From JAHECW01 sp964641415 (GTDB lineage: Bacteria; Acidobacteriota; Thermoanaerobaculia; Thermoanaerobaculales; Sulfomarinibacteraceae), in assembly GCA_964641415.1 (NCBI GenBank), contig CAZXMW010000015.1:1-64000 (forward strand): a DNA stretch of 64,000 bases, given 5' to 3'. The notes beneath the pieces were generated by a model. That model saw only the letters and a program-made list of their open reading frames with translations. It was not told where the DNA came from and did not search any database. The translations under genes and the position numbers were made by a program. Positions 1-8,571 of the stretch are shown one piece after another; within the stretch, counting starts at the first letter, position 1, and every line of letters begins with the position of its first letter.

Positions 1-134
1 GATGGCAGCGGTTAAGACGAAGAATTCGTCTCGCTTCAGTAAACTCGCGCTAGGCGGTCCCCACGGTTTGTCAAGCAGCTCGGTCCGATGTCGTATGATG
101 GCCGCTCGTGCCATACTGATGGCCGGTCACGACC

Positions 135-1604
135 ATGGCAGAACCGCGCAACTCCTCCGCCTCCCGATCCACCGCCGACGACCCGGTCGGCGACGTCGTC
201 AGCGTGCCGCCCCGAGCGCGCGGGTCCACAGCACGCCGACCGGGAGCGCGCGACGGTCGCGCCGAGCCTCTGTTGCAGGTCGGTCGCACGATACTGGTCG
301 GCTATCTCGCCGCCGCGGCCCTGGTTTCAACAGCGGTAGCTTTGGCGGCCCCGATGCTGCCCCCCATCGCCCTGGGCACAGTCCTGTTCGCGGCACTCGT
401 TTTGGCCGCCTGGTGGACCTTCGTCCGGCGACCGGCAGCGGCCCACGATCCGGGCCGGGTCAAGGAGTTCGCCCACGAGCTGCTGGCATCGAGGCGGCAG
501 TACGAACGGCTGTTCTCCGCGGTGCCCGACTTCATCTGCGTCCTCGACCAGAACCACAACATCCTCCAGGCCAATGACCTGTACCGTCGAGAGTTCGGGG
601 CCACGGAACGGTCTCTGTGCTACGAGGTCTGCAAGCAGCGGACCTCGGAGTGCCCGAACTGCGTGGTCGACGCGACCTTCGCCGACGGTCTGGCGCGGAC
701 TCAGGAGGAAACCCTGATCACCAGAAATGGGCGGCACATCACCGCTTTGGTCCACACCCAGCCGATCTTCGACGAGAACCTCAACATCGAGGCGGTGATG
801 GAGGTCTTCACCGACGTCACCGAAATCTCAAGGCTGCAGCGGCAGCTCGCGCTCACCGGAAGAGCCGTGGCAGGAATGGCCCACCGGGTCAAAAACATCC
901 TCATGGGGCTCGAGGGCGGCATCTTCATCGTCAACGACGGTCTCGAAACAGACAATCGCGAGACCATCTCCGAAGGCTGGGAGATGGTCGAGCGCAACGT
1001 CCACCGGGTGACCGCCATCGTCAAGGATCTGCTGTTCTGCGCCAAGGAGCGCACCCCGGAGTTCGAGACCGGGATCTGTCCGAAGGACATCGTCCGCGAC
1101 GTCTACGAGCTATACGCCAGCCGGGTGGCCGATCAGAACATCGAAATCCGCGCCGACATCTCGCCCGACTGCAAGCCGGGCACCTTCGACCCGGAGGCGA
1201 TCCACAACCTGCTGAGCAACCTGGTCGGCAACGCCATCGACGCCTGCCGCTTCGATCCGTCCGAGAGCAAGCCCAGACACCGGGTCGACATCCGGTGCTG
1301 GCAGAACGGCAACGGCGAGACCGTCTTCGAGGTCAAGGACAATGGCGAGGGAATTCCGGAGGAGCTGACCACCAAAGTCTTCCAGGAGTTCTTCTCGTCC
1401 AAGGGAGTCGAGGGGACGGGGATCGGACTGCTGGTTGTTCAGAAGGTGGCCGAGGAACACGGCGGTACGGTCAGCTTCCGTTCGAAGGCCGGCGAGGGCA
1501 CCGTGTTCACGGTCACGGTCCCGCCCCATCGACCGCCGCCCGTGGAACAGAAGTTCGCCGGCGAGTCCGGCGAGCGCGAGCAACTGCCGACCTCGTCGTC
1601 GTGA
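135..1604 (+). CDS. PAS sensor histidine kinase, two TM segments
   Basis: Membrane-bound sensor kinase of 489 residues. A basic, disordered N-terminus is followed by two hydrophobic segments (about 53-72 and 75-93), a PAS domain (about 122-232), a HisKA-type phosphoacceptor with His250 in AGMAHRVKN, and an HATPase domain with the N box (NAIDAC) and G boxes (DNGEGIP, GTGIGL). The PAS domain carries a cysteine group (C162, C166, C173, C176, the last two as CPNC), a pattern suited to metal or redox sensing; that role is inferred. The gene converges on a receiver-only protein with only 10 bases between their stop codons, and is the likely partner of one or both receivers at the end of the hmc cluster. 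There is no strong ribosome binding site. The 134 bases upstream hold no gene that I can support. Confidence 0.9.
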   Translation: MAEPRNSSASRSTADDPVGDVVSVPPRARGSTARRPGARDGRAEPLLQVGRTILVGYLAAAALVSTAVALAAPMLPPIALGTVLFAALVLAAWWTFVRRPAAAHDPGRVKEFAHELLASRRQYERLFSAVPDFICVLDQNHNILQANDLYRREFGATERSLCYEVCKQRTSECPNCVVDATFADGLARTQEETLITRNGRHITALVHTQPIFDENLNIEAVMEVFTDVTEISRLQRQLALTGRAVAGMAHRVKNILMGLEGGIFIVNDGLETDNRETISEGWEMVERNVHRVTAIVKDLLFCAKERTPEFETGICPKDIVRDVYELYASRVADQNIEIRADISPDCKPGTFDPEAIHNLLSNLVGNAIDACRFDPSESKPRHRVDIRCWQNGNGETVFEVKDNGEGIPEELTTKVFQEFFSSKGVEGTGIGLLVVQKVAEEHGGTVSFRSKAGEGTVFTVTVPPHRPPPVEQKFAGESGEREQLPTSSS

Positions 1605-1614
1605 CCGACCGCTG

Positions 1615-1992
1615 TCAGGGCGCTCCGATCAGCTCCTGGACCTTCTCGACGAAGGTGTCACGGTCGATGGGCTTCTCGACCACTGCCTCCGGTTTCGGCA
1701 GGTCGCCGAAATCGCCGAAGAAGTCGTCTGACCGGGTCAGCCCCGTGAGCACGATGATCGGGATCGACCCGGTCTTGCTCGACGAACGGAGGCCGCGATA
1801 GGCCTTGATCCCCGACTTCTTGGGCATCAGGACATCGAGGGTGATGAGATCCGGCTGTCGCGCCTCGGCGAGCCACACACCCTCATCCCCGTCCGCCGCC
1901 GACTCGGTGTCATAGCCCGCCTTGCGAAACACCGCCTCGAGGTAGGTCCGCATGTCTTTCTCGTCGTCGATGATGAGGATCTTCTTGGGCAT
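1615..1992 (-). CDS. Receiver-only response regulator (Rrf1-like position)
   Basis: A stand-alone CheY-like receiver of 125 residues with no output domain. The acidic pocket (DDE at 9-11), the phosphoacceptor Asp53 (LDVLMP), Thr83 and Lys107 (EKP) are all present, so it should be phosphorylatable. It is the last gene of the minus-strand hmc run, 23 bases after the HEAT protein. Desulfovibrio hmc operons also end with a receiver gene (rrf1), which makes regulation of, or signalling to, the Hmc complex a reasonable inference. The convergent PAS kinase is the obvious phosphodonor candidate. Confidence 0.9.
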   Translation of the reverse strand: MPKKILIIDDEKDMRTYLEAVFRKAGYDTESAADGDEGVWLAEARQPDLITLDVLMPKKSGIKAYRGLRSSSKTGSIPIIVLTGLTRSDDFFGDFGDLPKPEAVVEKPIDRDTFVEKVQELIGAP

Positions 1993-2015
1993 CTCGCTTC
2001 TCCCTTGTGTGCAGG

Positions 2016-2852
2016 CTAGTTGTCGACTTGCTCGCCCAGCGCCGCCTTTGCCTCCGGGGTGCCGATGTTCTCGAGCACCCGGCGGATCGGCCGGCGCAAG
2101 CTCTCGTTGTCCAGCGACCGGATGATACAGTCAACCAGATCGGGATCGCGCAGGATCTCGAGCTCGGAGGCCGCTGTTTCGACGAGATTCGGGTTGGAGC
2201 TGCTCAACGCCGAGCACAGGTACTCAACGGCCAGGCCGCCGGTTTCGCCGCCCTTGCGGGCAATGGTACCGAGGGCTTTGAGGGCCTTCTCGCTGCGCCT
2301 GAAGCGGCCGATGGCCCGCACCCCGCGCAGACCGCCGCCGTAGGCGTCGACGAAGGCCTCGACCGCCTCCTCGCTCTTGCGCTCGGGCTCGCTCTCGGCC
2401 TCCTTGGCGGCGTCCTCAAGGTAGGACTCGTCGGCGTAGTATTCGACCGCCATCCGTCGTACCGCCGGACTGTAGGCCGGGTCTTCAGCGATCGACTCGA
2501 TGATCCGGCGGTCGGTGATTCGCGAGAAGCATATCCCGATGAGCTCGAGATTGTCCTTCGACCGCAACAGGTCGGCAAGCACGCCCTGGGAGAACACCCT
2601 CTCGACTGCCACCAGCCGCGCGTCCAGGTGCTCGCCCTCGCGAGCGACCCTCTCGAGCAGGATGTCGTCTTTGAGCCGCGCGACCGCGGTCAACCGGACC
2701 CTGGGCGACTCGTCGGTGCACGCGACATGAACCAGAGCCTCCGGATCCTCGGACTTTTCGACCGCCGCCATCCGGACCTTGGGGTTCGGATGCTCGTGGT
2801 CCTTGGTGCTGCGAAACCGCTTCGAGCTGCTTCGCTTCTCGATCATGGTCAT
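2016..2852 (-). CDS. HEAT-repeat-like protein
   Basis: A soluble 278-residue protein made of short paired helices, with recurring segments such as NPKVRMAAVEK, SPRVRLTAVARL, SPAVRRMAVEY and NPNLVETAASELEIL that are typical of HEAT or PBS-lyase-like scaffolds. There is no signal peptide and no catalytic motif. A strong GGAGG lies 7 bases before the chosen ATG, which is followed by a second ATG two codons later. The gene is sandwiched between two receiver-only regulators at the end of the hmc run, so it may dock or scaffold phosphorylated receivers. That role is inference. Confidence 0.8.
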   Translation of the reverse strand: MTMIEKRSSSKRFRSTKDHEHPNPKVRMAAVEKSEDPEALVHVACTDESPRVRLTAVARLKDDILLERVAREGEHLDARLVAVERVFSQGVLADLLRSKDNLELIGICFSRITDRRIIESIAEDPAYSPAVRRMAVEYYADESYLEDAAKEAESEPERKSEEAVEAFVDAYGGGLRGVRAIGRFRRSEKALKALGTIARKGGETGGLAVEYLCSALSSSNPNLVETAASELEILRDPDLVDCIIRSLDNESLRRPIRRVLENIGTPEAKAALGEQVDN

Positions 2853-2951
2853 GACAGCCCTCCTTTCAAGTGGGGGCGTTGTGAGTCGCCGAGCGGTCAG
2901 CCGCTGCGCGGTTGCACCGGGGCCGTCGGGAGCGTCGAATCGGTCACCGTT

Positions 2952-3317
2952 TCAGCCATTGTTGCCAGCGAGCGCGCGCTCCACCGTCTCGATGAACTCA
3001 TCGGGCACGATGGGCTTGTCGAAGACCGCGAACGGGCGGCTGACGGCAAGATGTCGTCCCGCGACGCCGCTGACCACGATCACCGGCGTGTCGCGGAAGT
3101 CGTTGTGCTTCATCAACCGGCGGTAGAAGTCCGTCCCGGTGTGATCGGGCATCTGGAGATCGAGGACGATGAGATCGGGGCGCTCCTTTTCGGCAGCCTT
3201 CAACCCCTTGCCGCCATCCTCCGCGGTCACCACCCGGTAGCCGGCCTTCTGGAGCACCGCGGTGAGAAACGCGCGGACATCGGCCTCATCGTCAACCACT
3301 AGGATCGTTTTGCTCAT
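2952..3317 (-). CDS. Receiver-only response regulator
   Basis: A single CheY-like receiver domain of 121 residues. The acidic pair sits at 9-10, the phosphoacceptor is Asp53 (LDLQMP), Ser83 stands in the switch position and a conserved Lys in FDKP is near residue 101. There is no DNA-binding domain. Two ATG codons are adjacent; the second is chosen because GGAGG is then 5 bases away rather than 2. It lies between the HmcD-like gene and the HEAT gene, so it is probably cotranscribed with the Hmc complex. Confidence 0.88.
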   Translation of the reverse strand: MSKTILVVDDEADVRAFLTAVLQKAGYRVVTAEDGGKGLKAAEKERPDLIVLDLQMPDHTGTDFYRRLMKHNDFRDTPVIVVSGVAGRHLAVSRPFAVFDKPIVPDEFIETVERALAGNNG

Positions 3318-3353
3318 CATGGCCTCCGTTCTTGCGACATGGCTTCCTCCAGA

Positions 3354-3476
3354 TTACTTTTCGCGCTCCCGTTCGGTCAAGAAACGCCAGAACGGGATCG
3401 AACCGACCATGAGAATCACCGCGACGATGTAGGAAACCTTCTTGGTTTCGAAAATGTAATCCAGAAGAGTGTCCAT
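3354..3476 (-). CDS. hmcD: HmcD-like small membrane subunit
   Basis: A 40-residue protein with one membrane helix (about 15-31, SYIVAVILMVGSIPFW) followed by a charged RFLTEREREK tail. GGAGG sits just before the ATG. It follows hmcC by 14 bases. HmcD of Desulfovibrio is a similarly short single-span protein at the same operon position; identification rests on size, topology and position, because the sequence is too short to be decisive. Confidence 0.65.
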   Translation of the reverse strand: MDTLLDYIFETKKVSYIVAVILMVGSIPFWRFLTEREREK

Positions 3477-3490
3477 GATCCCCTCCACCC

Positions 3491-4654
3491 CTAGTGAATG
3501 CTGCCGTAACCGGGGTGATTGTCGAGAATCGGCATCCTGGTCACGATCCACCGGTAGATGACGATGCCGGCAGTGACAAACATCAACGATATCCAGAACT
3601 CGGTCCACGCGGGGTAGTACCTGTTCTCTGGAGAGAGCTGCCAGTTGAACGCGATGACGGACACGTTCAGCCGATTGAGGATGATGCCAAGCACCGTCAC
3701 AAAGGCAGCAAACCGAACGAGCGCCGGCTTTCTCTCCCGATAGGCAACCATATCGAGTGTGCAGGGCAGCAGCACGAAACCGAGCATTTCGACCAGAAAC
3801 CAGAGACCCATCGGAGTGCCCAGGTAGTGCCAGGTATTTCCGTGGGCGACGCCACACAGCTTGATCGCGAAGTAGACGCCGAGGGTAATTGCTGTAGCTT
3901 TACCGAGGCCGAGAGTGAGGTTGTCGAGTTGCTCCTGGCTGATTCCCACCCGATAGCCAAGGTATCGGTGAGAGAGCATTCCCTCGAAGGTCACCATGGC
4001 CAATCCGGCGGCAATGCTGGACACGAAAAAGAACAGTCCGATGAACGGCGAGTACCACAGAGGATGCAGCTTCGTTGGAGTGATGAGAAGCATCGCCCCG
4101 AGGGCCGACTGGTGCAGGGTGGACAGGACCACCCCAAATATCGTCGCTCCCAGGGTTACGGACACGGCGATTTTTCGCCATTTCTTCCAGTTCAACCACT
4201 CGAAGAGAGCCGGTGAGATCTCGACGAACTGCGTCGTGCAGTAGAGCCCGACGTGCAGCCCGACCAGGAACAGAATCGATGCCAGCCCCGGCTGCAGGAA
4301 CATGAAGGGCGCGTTCCAGGGACGCCCGAGGTCGAATCCCACTCCGATGATGACCAGGACATAGCCCAGAAAACCGGTCAGAATCGCCGGCCGGACGACC
4401 GGTTCGTATTCCTTCATTCCGAAGAGGTGGACGGCGGTGGCCATGACGTATCCACCAGCCGCCAGGGCCACTCCCGCCATGACATCGAAACCGATCCAGA
4501 AACCCCAGGGCACGGCATTCGTCAGATGGGTGACCGAGCCGATGCCGTGGAACCACCGCAGGTACACGAGTGGAAGACCGACTGCGAAAACCACCGCTGC
4601 AAACACGTTGAAGGGTGTGAGCCACTTCTTCTCGGGCACGACTTCTTCACTCAT
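3491..4654 (-). CDS. hmcC: HmcC-like integral membrane subunit (NrfD/PsrC family)
   Basis: A 387-residue polytopic membrane protein with about nine to ten hydrophobic helices and the family's PWGFWIGFDVMAGVALAAGGY region near residues 49-69. NrfD/PsrC proteins are the quinone-interacting membrane subunits partnered with ferredoxin-like proteins such as HmcB; they carry no haem of their own. GGAGG lies 7 bases before the ATG, inside the end of hmcB, and the two genes overlap by 8 bases. It should pass electrons between HmcB and the quinone pool or the cytoplasmic side of the complex. Confidence 0.9.
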   Translation of the reverse strand: MSEEVVPEKKWLTPFNVFAAVVFAVGLPLVYLRWFHGIGSVTHLTNAVPWGFWIGFDVMAGVALAAGGYVMATAVHLFGMKEYEPVVRPAILTGFLGYVLVIIGVGFDLGRPWNAPFMFLQPGLASILFLVGLHVGLYCTTQFVEISPALFEWLNWKKWRKIAVSVTLGATIFGVVLSTLHQSALGAMLLITPTKLHPLWYSPFIGLFFFVSSIAAGLAMVTFEGMLSHRYLGYRVGISQEQLDNLTLGLGKATAITLGVYFAIKLCGVAHGNTWHYLGTPMGLWFLVEMLGFVLLPCTLDMVAYRERKPALVRFAAFVTVLGIILNRLNVSVIAFNWQLSPENRYYPAWTEFWISLMFVTAGIVIYRWIVTRMPILDNHPGYGSIH

Positions 4655-5693
4655 TTGACGCCTCCTTCGCAGCCTGTTCCGCCAACGCCTCCTTCACGGC
4701 TTGTGCAACGGCTCGTTCCCTGATCTTGTCGGCCGTCGCGGCAGCAGCGGCCAGCTTCTTTTTGGTTTCCTCACCTGCCTGCATGAGGGTCTCGACCACC
4801 CTCGCCCGCGCCTCTTCTTCGCTGACCTCGTTCCTCCGCTTGGCGAAGGCATAGAACCCCAGCAACAGTCCAGGCCACATGGTGAGAACGAGCGGAACGA
4901 TGGAAAGGAAGCTCTTGGTCAATTCGGGCAAGGCGGTGTGGCTGGCGTTGGCGAGGGAGGCGAGACCCAGACTGCTCGGCGACGTACCGGAAAGCAGGAG
5001 CCAACTGGTCCCACCAAACTCGTACTCCCCAAAAATGTGCTCGACGTAACGTCCCGGGTGTTTGGCGATGCGGTGACGAGCCACCTTCAGGAGGTCGCTG
5101 CGCTTGCCGTACGTGATGGCGCCCATCGGACAGGCGTCGGCGCAGCCCGGCGCCTTGCCTTCGATGATGCGCGGGTAGCACATGGTGCATCGCATGACCC
5201 GCGGGTTCGGGCTCTCGTACTCGTAGGCCAGCGCATAGTACGGACAGGTCACCATGCAGTAGCGGCAACCCACACAGACGTCCGGATCGTAGAGCACCGG
5301 TCCTTCCGGAGATTTGACCAGGGCCCTGACGAGACAGACCGAGGCGCATGACGGTTCGTTGCAATGCATGCACTGGTGTTTGCGAAAGACCTCGACATCG
5401 TCCACGAGGTAGCGGTTGACGACGGTGAAGGCCGCGTCGGTGGTCCGTCGTTCGTGATCGAAGACGCTCATGTCACCGATCGGTTGCTCGATGTGTGGGA
5501 GATCATTGACCTCGGCGCAGGCAGCTTCACACGACCGGCAGCCGACGCAGAGCGTGGTGTCGTGCAGCAAACCCATTCGCTCGTCCGGAATAGGAAAATA
5601 CGAGTGTTCGGTGTGTTGGTTCGCCTCGGTCATGCCAGCTGTCAGCGCACTGACGCCGAGCCCTCCGAGAAAACCCCTCCGCGAGATGCTCAT
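4647..5693 (-). CDS. hmcB: HmcB-like periplasmic four-cluster ferredoxin subunit
   Basis: 348 residues with a Tat signal (SRRGFLGG near the N-terminus) and four cysteine groups for [4Fe-4S] clusters: CVGCRSCEAAC, CMHCNEPSCASVC, CVGCRYCMVTCP and CTMCYPRI followed by CADACP. A hydrophobic segment (SIVPLVLTMWPGLLLGFYAF) near residue 275 anchors it, and the last 60 residues are a charged, Ala-rich helix predicted to face the cytoplasm. The start overlaps the hmcA stop as ATGA. In Desulfovibrio HmcB relays electrons from the HmcA haems to the membrane subunit HmcC; the order hmcA-B-C-D is preserved here. Confidence 0.93.
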   Translation of the reverse strand: MSISRRGFLGGLGVSALTAGMTEANQHTEHSYFPIPDERMGLLHDTTLCVGCRSCEAACAEVNDLPHIEQPIGDMSVFDHERRTTDAAFTVVNRYLVDDVEVFRKHQCMHCNEPSCASVCLVRALVKSPEGPVLYDPDVCVGCRYCMVTCPYYALAYEYESPNPRVMRCTMCYPRIIEGKAPGCADACPMGAITYGKRSDLLKVARHRIAKHPGRYVEHIFGEYEFGGTSWLLLSGTSPSSLGLASLANASHTALPELTKSFLSIVPLVLTMWPGLLLGFYAFAKRRNEVSEEEARARVVETLMQAGEETKKKLAAAAATADKIRERAVAQAVKEALAEQAAKEASNE

Positions 5694-7195
5694 TGTTGTA
5701 CCTCCCTGACGGCATGGCAGTCGGTGCAGCCTTCCTTTGGTATTTCCATCGCGATGTGGCAGCCGATGCACTGCTGGTGATAGGCCACCTTGAGGACCGG
5801 CCGTTCAAAAACCGTTTCGGCCACCTCTGCGTGGCACGACCGACACGGTGGCGGACGAATCCCTACAGGCGTCCGATGGTGGCAACCGCTGCACAGCGTC
5901 GCTGTGTCGCCGTGAAACCGGGTCGCCAGCAAGCTGTCCCGGACCTTCTCGTCGAGGGCCCTGACGATCTTTCCGTGCGGCAGCTTCGACGGCTCGTAGT
6001 CGCCGGCGATGGCGTCGATCACCACCCATTCCGGGAATTCATCGGAGAACGCGGGCAACGCATCGGGCGGCTGCTCGGTGAGAGCCGGCGGTGTCTCGAG
6101 GACGCCTTTGGCGGTCGACGGTCCCGCGTGGCAGACGATGCACGAGCGTTCGCTCGGAGCGGCACTGAGCGCGTTGTGACAGCCGCTGCACTGGCGCTGT
6201 TCGGTGGCGGCCCGGTGGCAGCCGACGCAGCCGTAGGCGGAATCGGGATCGTGGTACGACTGTGCGAGGGTCACCCCGGCGCCCTGTTCCGAGCCGCCCG
6301 GCGTGTGGCAGGTGTCGCAGCCCTTGAGCGTCTGGTGGTGGCAGTCGGAGCAGAAGGTGGCAACTGGTTCGTGGCCGAGGTGGTCGAAGGCCACCGCCGA
6401 GAACTTCGCCTCGGCATGGTGCACCCAGGTCGTGTCGGGCTGCCCCCGCTTGAGGCGCGGAATCTCCTCCAACCGTGCCCAGGCGGCCTGGTGCTTGGGG
6501 TCGTGGCAGCCGACACAGCGTGCCGGCCCGCCCTTTGCGCCCGCGGCAGCGCGCTCGAGGTGGCAGGAGACGCAGCTGCGGTGCGATGCGTTCGCGAGCG
6601 AGAAGTTGCGCCCGATGTCGATGGCCCCGTGGCAGGTGCGGCAGGACTCCTCGGCGCCCTTTTCGTAGCGGAGCTTCTGGCCCGCCTCGTCCCACACATG
6701 ATGGCAGGCCTCGCACTTCTCCTCGGCGGCCAAAGAGTGCCTGGCGTGCAGCGAGTAGTCGAAGTGCATCGCAGCGCGGGCGCTGATGCCGGGCGGACGC
6801 CTGACGTGGCAGCCGCCGCAGCTCGACGGGCCGGTCTTCGACGCCGATGCCGAGCGCTTCTCGTGGCAGCCGATGCAGGCGTCGTGATAGGCGTCCATGA
6901 GGGCATCCGGGTCGTCGACGCCGGCGACCGCCGCGAGGCCGGGGTCGAGGCCGCCGTCGTCAACCCGGTGGCAGGCCCGACAGCCCTCGCCCGCCTCCAG
7001 TGCCTTGGCATGGACGGCATGGTTGAACTCGATTGCCGGCCGCTGCATCGCGGCGGCGGCCTCGGGCCAGCTGATCTCGACCACCGACGGCTCGATCACC
7101 CGCACCGCCGTCTCCTGGCCGGCAGCGGCCGGTGCCGCCACCATGGCGAGCGCCAGCAGGCTGCAACTCGAAACGAAGATCTTCAATCGCCTCAT
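5690..7195 (-). CDS. hmcA: 16-haem high-molecular-weight cytochrome c, HmcA
   Basis: A secreted 501-residue multihaem cytochrome with a signal peptide (about residues 1-26, MRRLKIFVSSCSLLALAMV then an Ala-rich cleavage region). I count sixteen CxxCH motifs, from CRACH through CTDCH, the number found in Desulfovibrio HmcA, built as repeated cytochrome c3-like units. HmcA takes electrons from periplasmic cytochrome c3 or hydrogenase partners and hands them to HmcB. The chosen ATG has GAGGGG about ten bases upstream; an in-frame ATG six codons earlier (7213) overlaps the upstream stop as ATGA and cannot be excluded. No hydrogenase or tetrahaem c3 gene is present in this window. Confidence 0.95.
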   Translation of the reverse strand: MRRLKIFVSSCSLLALAMVAAPAAAGQETAVRVIEPSVVEISWPEAAAAMQRPAIEFNHAVHAKALEAGEGCRACHRVDDGGLDPGLAAVAGVDDPDALMDAYHDACIGCHEKRSASASKTGPSSCGGCHVRRPPGISARAAMHFDYSLHARHSLAAEEKCEACHHVWDEAGQKLRYEKGAEESCRTCHGAIDIGRNFSLANASHRSCVSCHLERAAAGAKGGPARCVGCHDPKHQAAWARLEEIPRLKRGQPDTTWVHHAEAKFSAVAFDHLGHEPVATFCSDCHHQTLKGCDTCHTPGGSEQGAGVTLAQSYHDPDSAYGCVGCHRAATEQRQCSGCHNALSAAPSERSCIVCHAGPSTAKGVLETPPALTEQPPDALPAFSDEFPEWVVIDAIAGDYEPSKLPHGKIVRALDEKVRDSLLATRFHGDTATLCSGCHHRTPVGIRPPPCRSCHAEVAETVFERPVLKVAYHQQCIGCHIAMEIPKEGCTDCHAVREVQQ

Positions 7196-7209
7196 GGTTG
7201 TCCAACCCC

Positions 7210-8529
7210 TCATGCTTCCGGCATTTCCATGGTCTTGACCAGCAGCTCGCTGATGAACGACACGTGGCAGCCGAGCTTGTAAAAGCCGATGATGTCTTCG
7301 ATCCCCGAGTGGCAGTTGTGGCACGGCGTGATCACCATGTCGGCGCCGGTGTCGTGGATCTGATCGGCCTTGATCCGGTTGCTCTTCATCCGGGACCGTT
7401 TCCACGGCGGTCCGCAGTTGATCAGCCCGCCGCCGGCCTGACAGCAGTAGTTGTGCTCGTCGTGCGGCTCCATGTCGCGGAAGTCCTCGCAGATCGCGTT
7501 GACGACGTAGCGGAGCTTGTCGTGAAGGCCGCGGCCGCGGACGATGTTGCACGGGTCCTGGACGGTGACCGGCTCCTCGATCTTGCGGGCGATCTTGATG
7601 CGCCCACTCTTGAGCAGCTCGTAGTAGTACTCGACCGCGTGCACCATTGGAATCGGCGGCTTGGTCCAGCCGAGCCAGCGCGGGCCGTCGTAGACCGCAC
7701 CGCGGTAGGCGTGGCCGCACTCACCCATGACCACTCGCTTGACCTTGAGTTCACTGGCCCGGTCCCAGTGCAGCCGCTCGACCCGCCCCATGGTCTCGAA
7801 GTCGCCCGAGTACATGGCCATGTTCGAGTTGTCCCAGCCGTCCGTCGACGGCATGGTCCAGTCGGCGCCGGCGACCTTGAAGATGATCGCCATGTTGGCG
7901 ATGAGCTGGGCCAGGATCTTGGGCTCGGGACCGATCACCGAGTACATGATGTCGGCGCCCTCCTTGTCGAGGGGGATCCGGGTCCCGGCGAGCTCCACCT
8001 GGGCGTCCTCCTCCTGCCACATGAGGGTGTCGATCCAGTCGTCCTGCTGGACCCACATCTGGTTCATGGTGGCGGCGTGGCTGTTGGTGGTGTCCTGGAG
8101 GTACTGCGGTACCACGCCGAGCAGATTGAGGATCCGACGAACGGTCATGATCATGTACGAGATGTCGATGCCGAAGGGGCAGTACATGCTGCACCGGCGG
8201 CAGGCGCCGCACTCGAGAAAGGCGATGCGTGCCGCGTTGTGCAGGAACTCGCCGTCGACCTTGCCCTTGCGCTTGACCATTTCCCAGAGCGTGTCCTTGA
8301 CCTTCGCCACCGGTGCGAAGTCCGGGTCCTTGTCGCGCGAGATGTAGCTCTGGCACGACTCAGCGCACAGGCCGCAATGAACGCAGGTGTCGAGATAGAC
8401 CTGGAGCCGGGCCGCCGTCTCCTTGGTCAGCACCCGGTTGATGGTCTGCTCGATGCGCTCCGGCGTCAGCTTGGCGATGCTGTCGTCGACCCCCGGGTCG
8501 ATGACCTTCATGTCCTCGAGATCAGCCAT
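7210..8529 (-). CDS. TmcB/HmcF/DsrK-like Fe-S protein (HdrD family)
   Basis: A cytoplasmic 439-residue protein. Two ferredoxin cysteine groups lie in the N-terminal third (CVHCGLCAESC and CGACRRCSMYCP), and the C-terminal half carries HdrD-like CCG-domain cysteines (ECGHA, DPCN, NYCCQAGGG, PCHNC). These proteins bind [4Fe-4S] clusters, including a special cluster at the CCG site, and face the cytoplasm in the Tmc, Hmc and Dsr complexes. It lies 42 bases after the cytochrome b partner and just before hmcA. Length and position suit TmcB or HmcF better than DsrK, which is longer. The soluble electron partner is unknown. Confidence 0.88.
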   Translation of the reverse strand: MADLEDMKVIDPGVDDSIAKLTPERIEQTINRVLTKETAARLQVYLDTCVHCGLCAESCQSYISRDKDPDFAPVAKVKDTLWEMVKRKGKVDGEFLHNAARIAFLECGACRRCSMYCPFGIDISYMIMTVRRILNLLGVVPQYLQDTTNSHAATMNQMWVQQDDWIDTLMWQEEDAQVELAGTRIPLDKEGADIMYSVIGPEPKILAQLIANMAIIFKVAGADWTMPSTDGWDNSNMAMYSGDFETMGRVERLHWDRASELKVKRVVMGECGHAYRGAVYDGPRWLGWTKPPIPMVHAVEYYYELLKSGRIKIARKIEEPVTVQDPCNIVRGRGLHDKLRYVVNAICEDFRDMEPHDEHNYCCQAGGGLINCGPPWKRSRMKSNRIKADQIHDTGADMVITPCHNCHSGIEDIIGFYKLGCHVSFISELLVKTMEMPEA

Positions 8530-8571
8530 GGTGTTCTTCCTTCGTTGCAGAGTGCGTGCAAAGACGTTCCA

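Noticed and set aside
68..99. TTGTCA and TATGAT before the PAS kinase as a sigma-70 promoter
   Set aside because: The hexamers are good but 20 bases apart, outside the usual 16-18.
2007..3302. Long plus-strand frame opposite the HEAT and receiver genes
   Set aside because: It is the shadow of well-supported minus-strand genes, with no ribosome site or family similarity. High GC makes such frames common across the window.
7196..7720. N-terminal extension of HmcA to 676 residues
   Set aside because: It would overlap the TmcB-like gene and place the signal peptide inside the protein.
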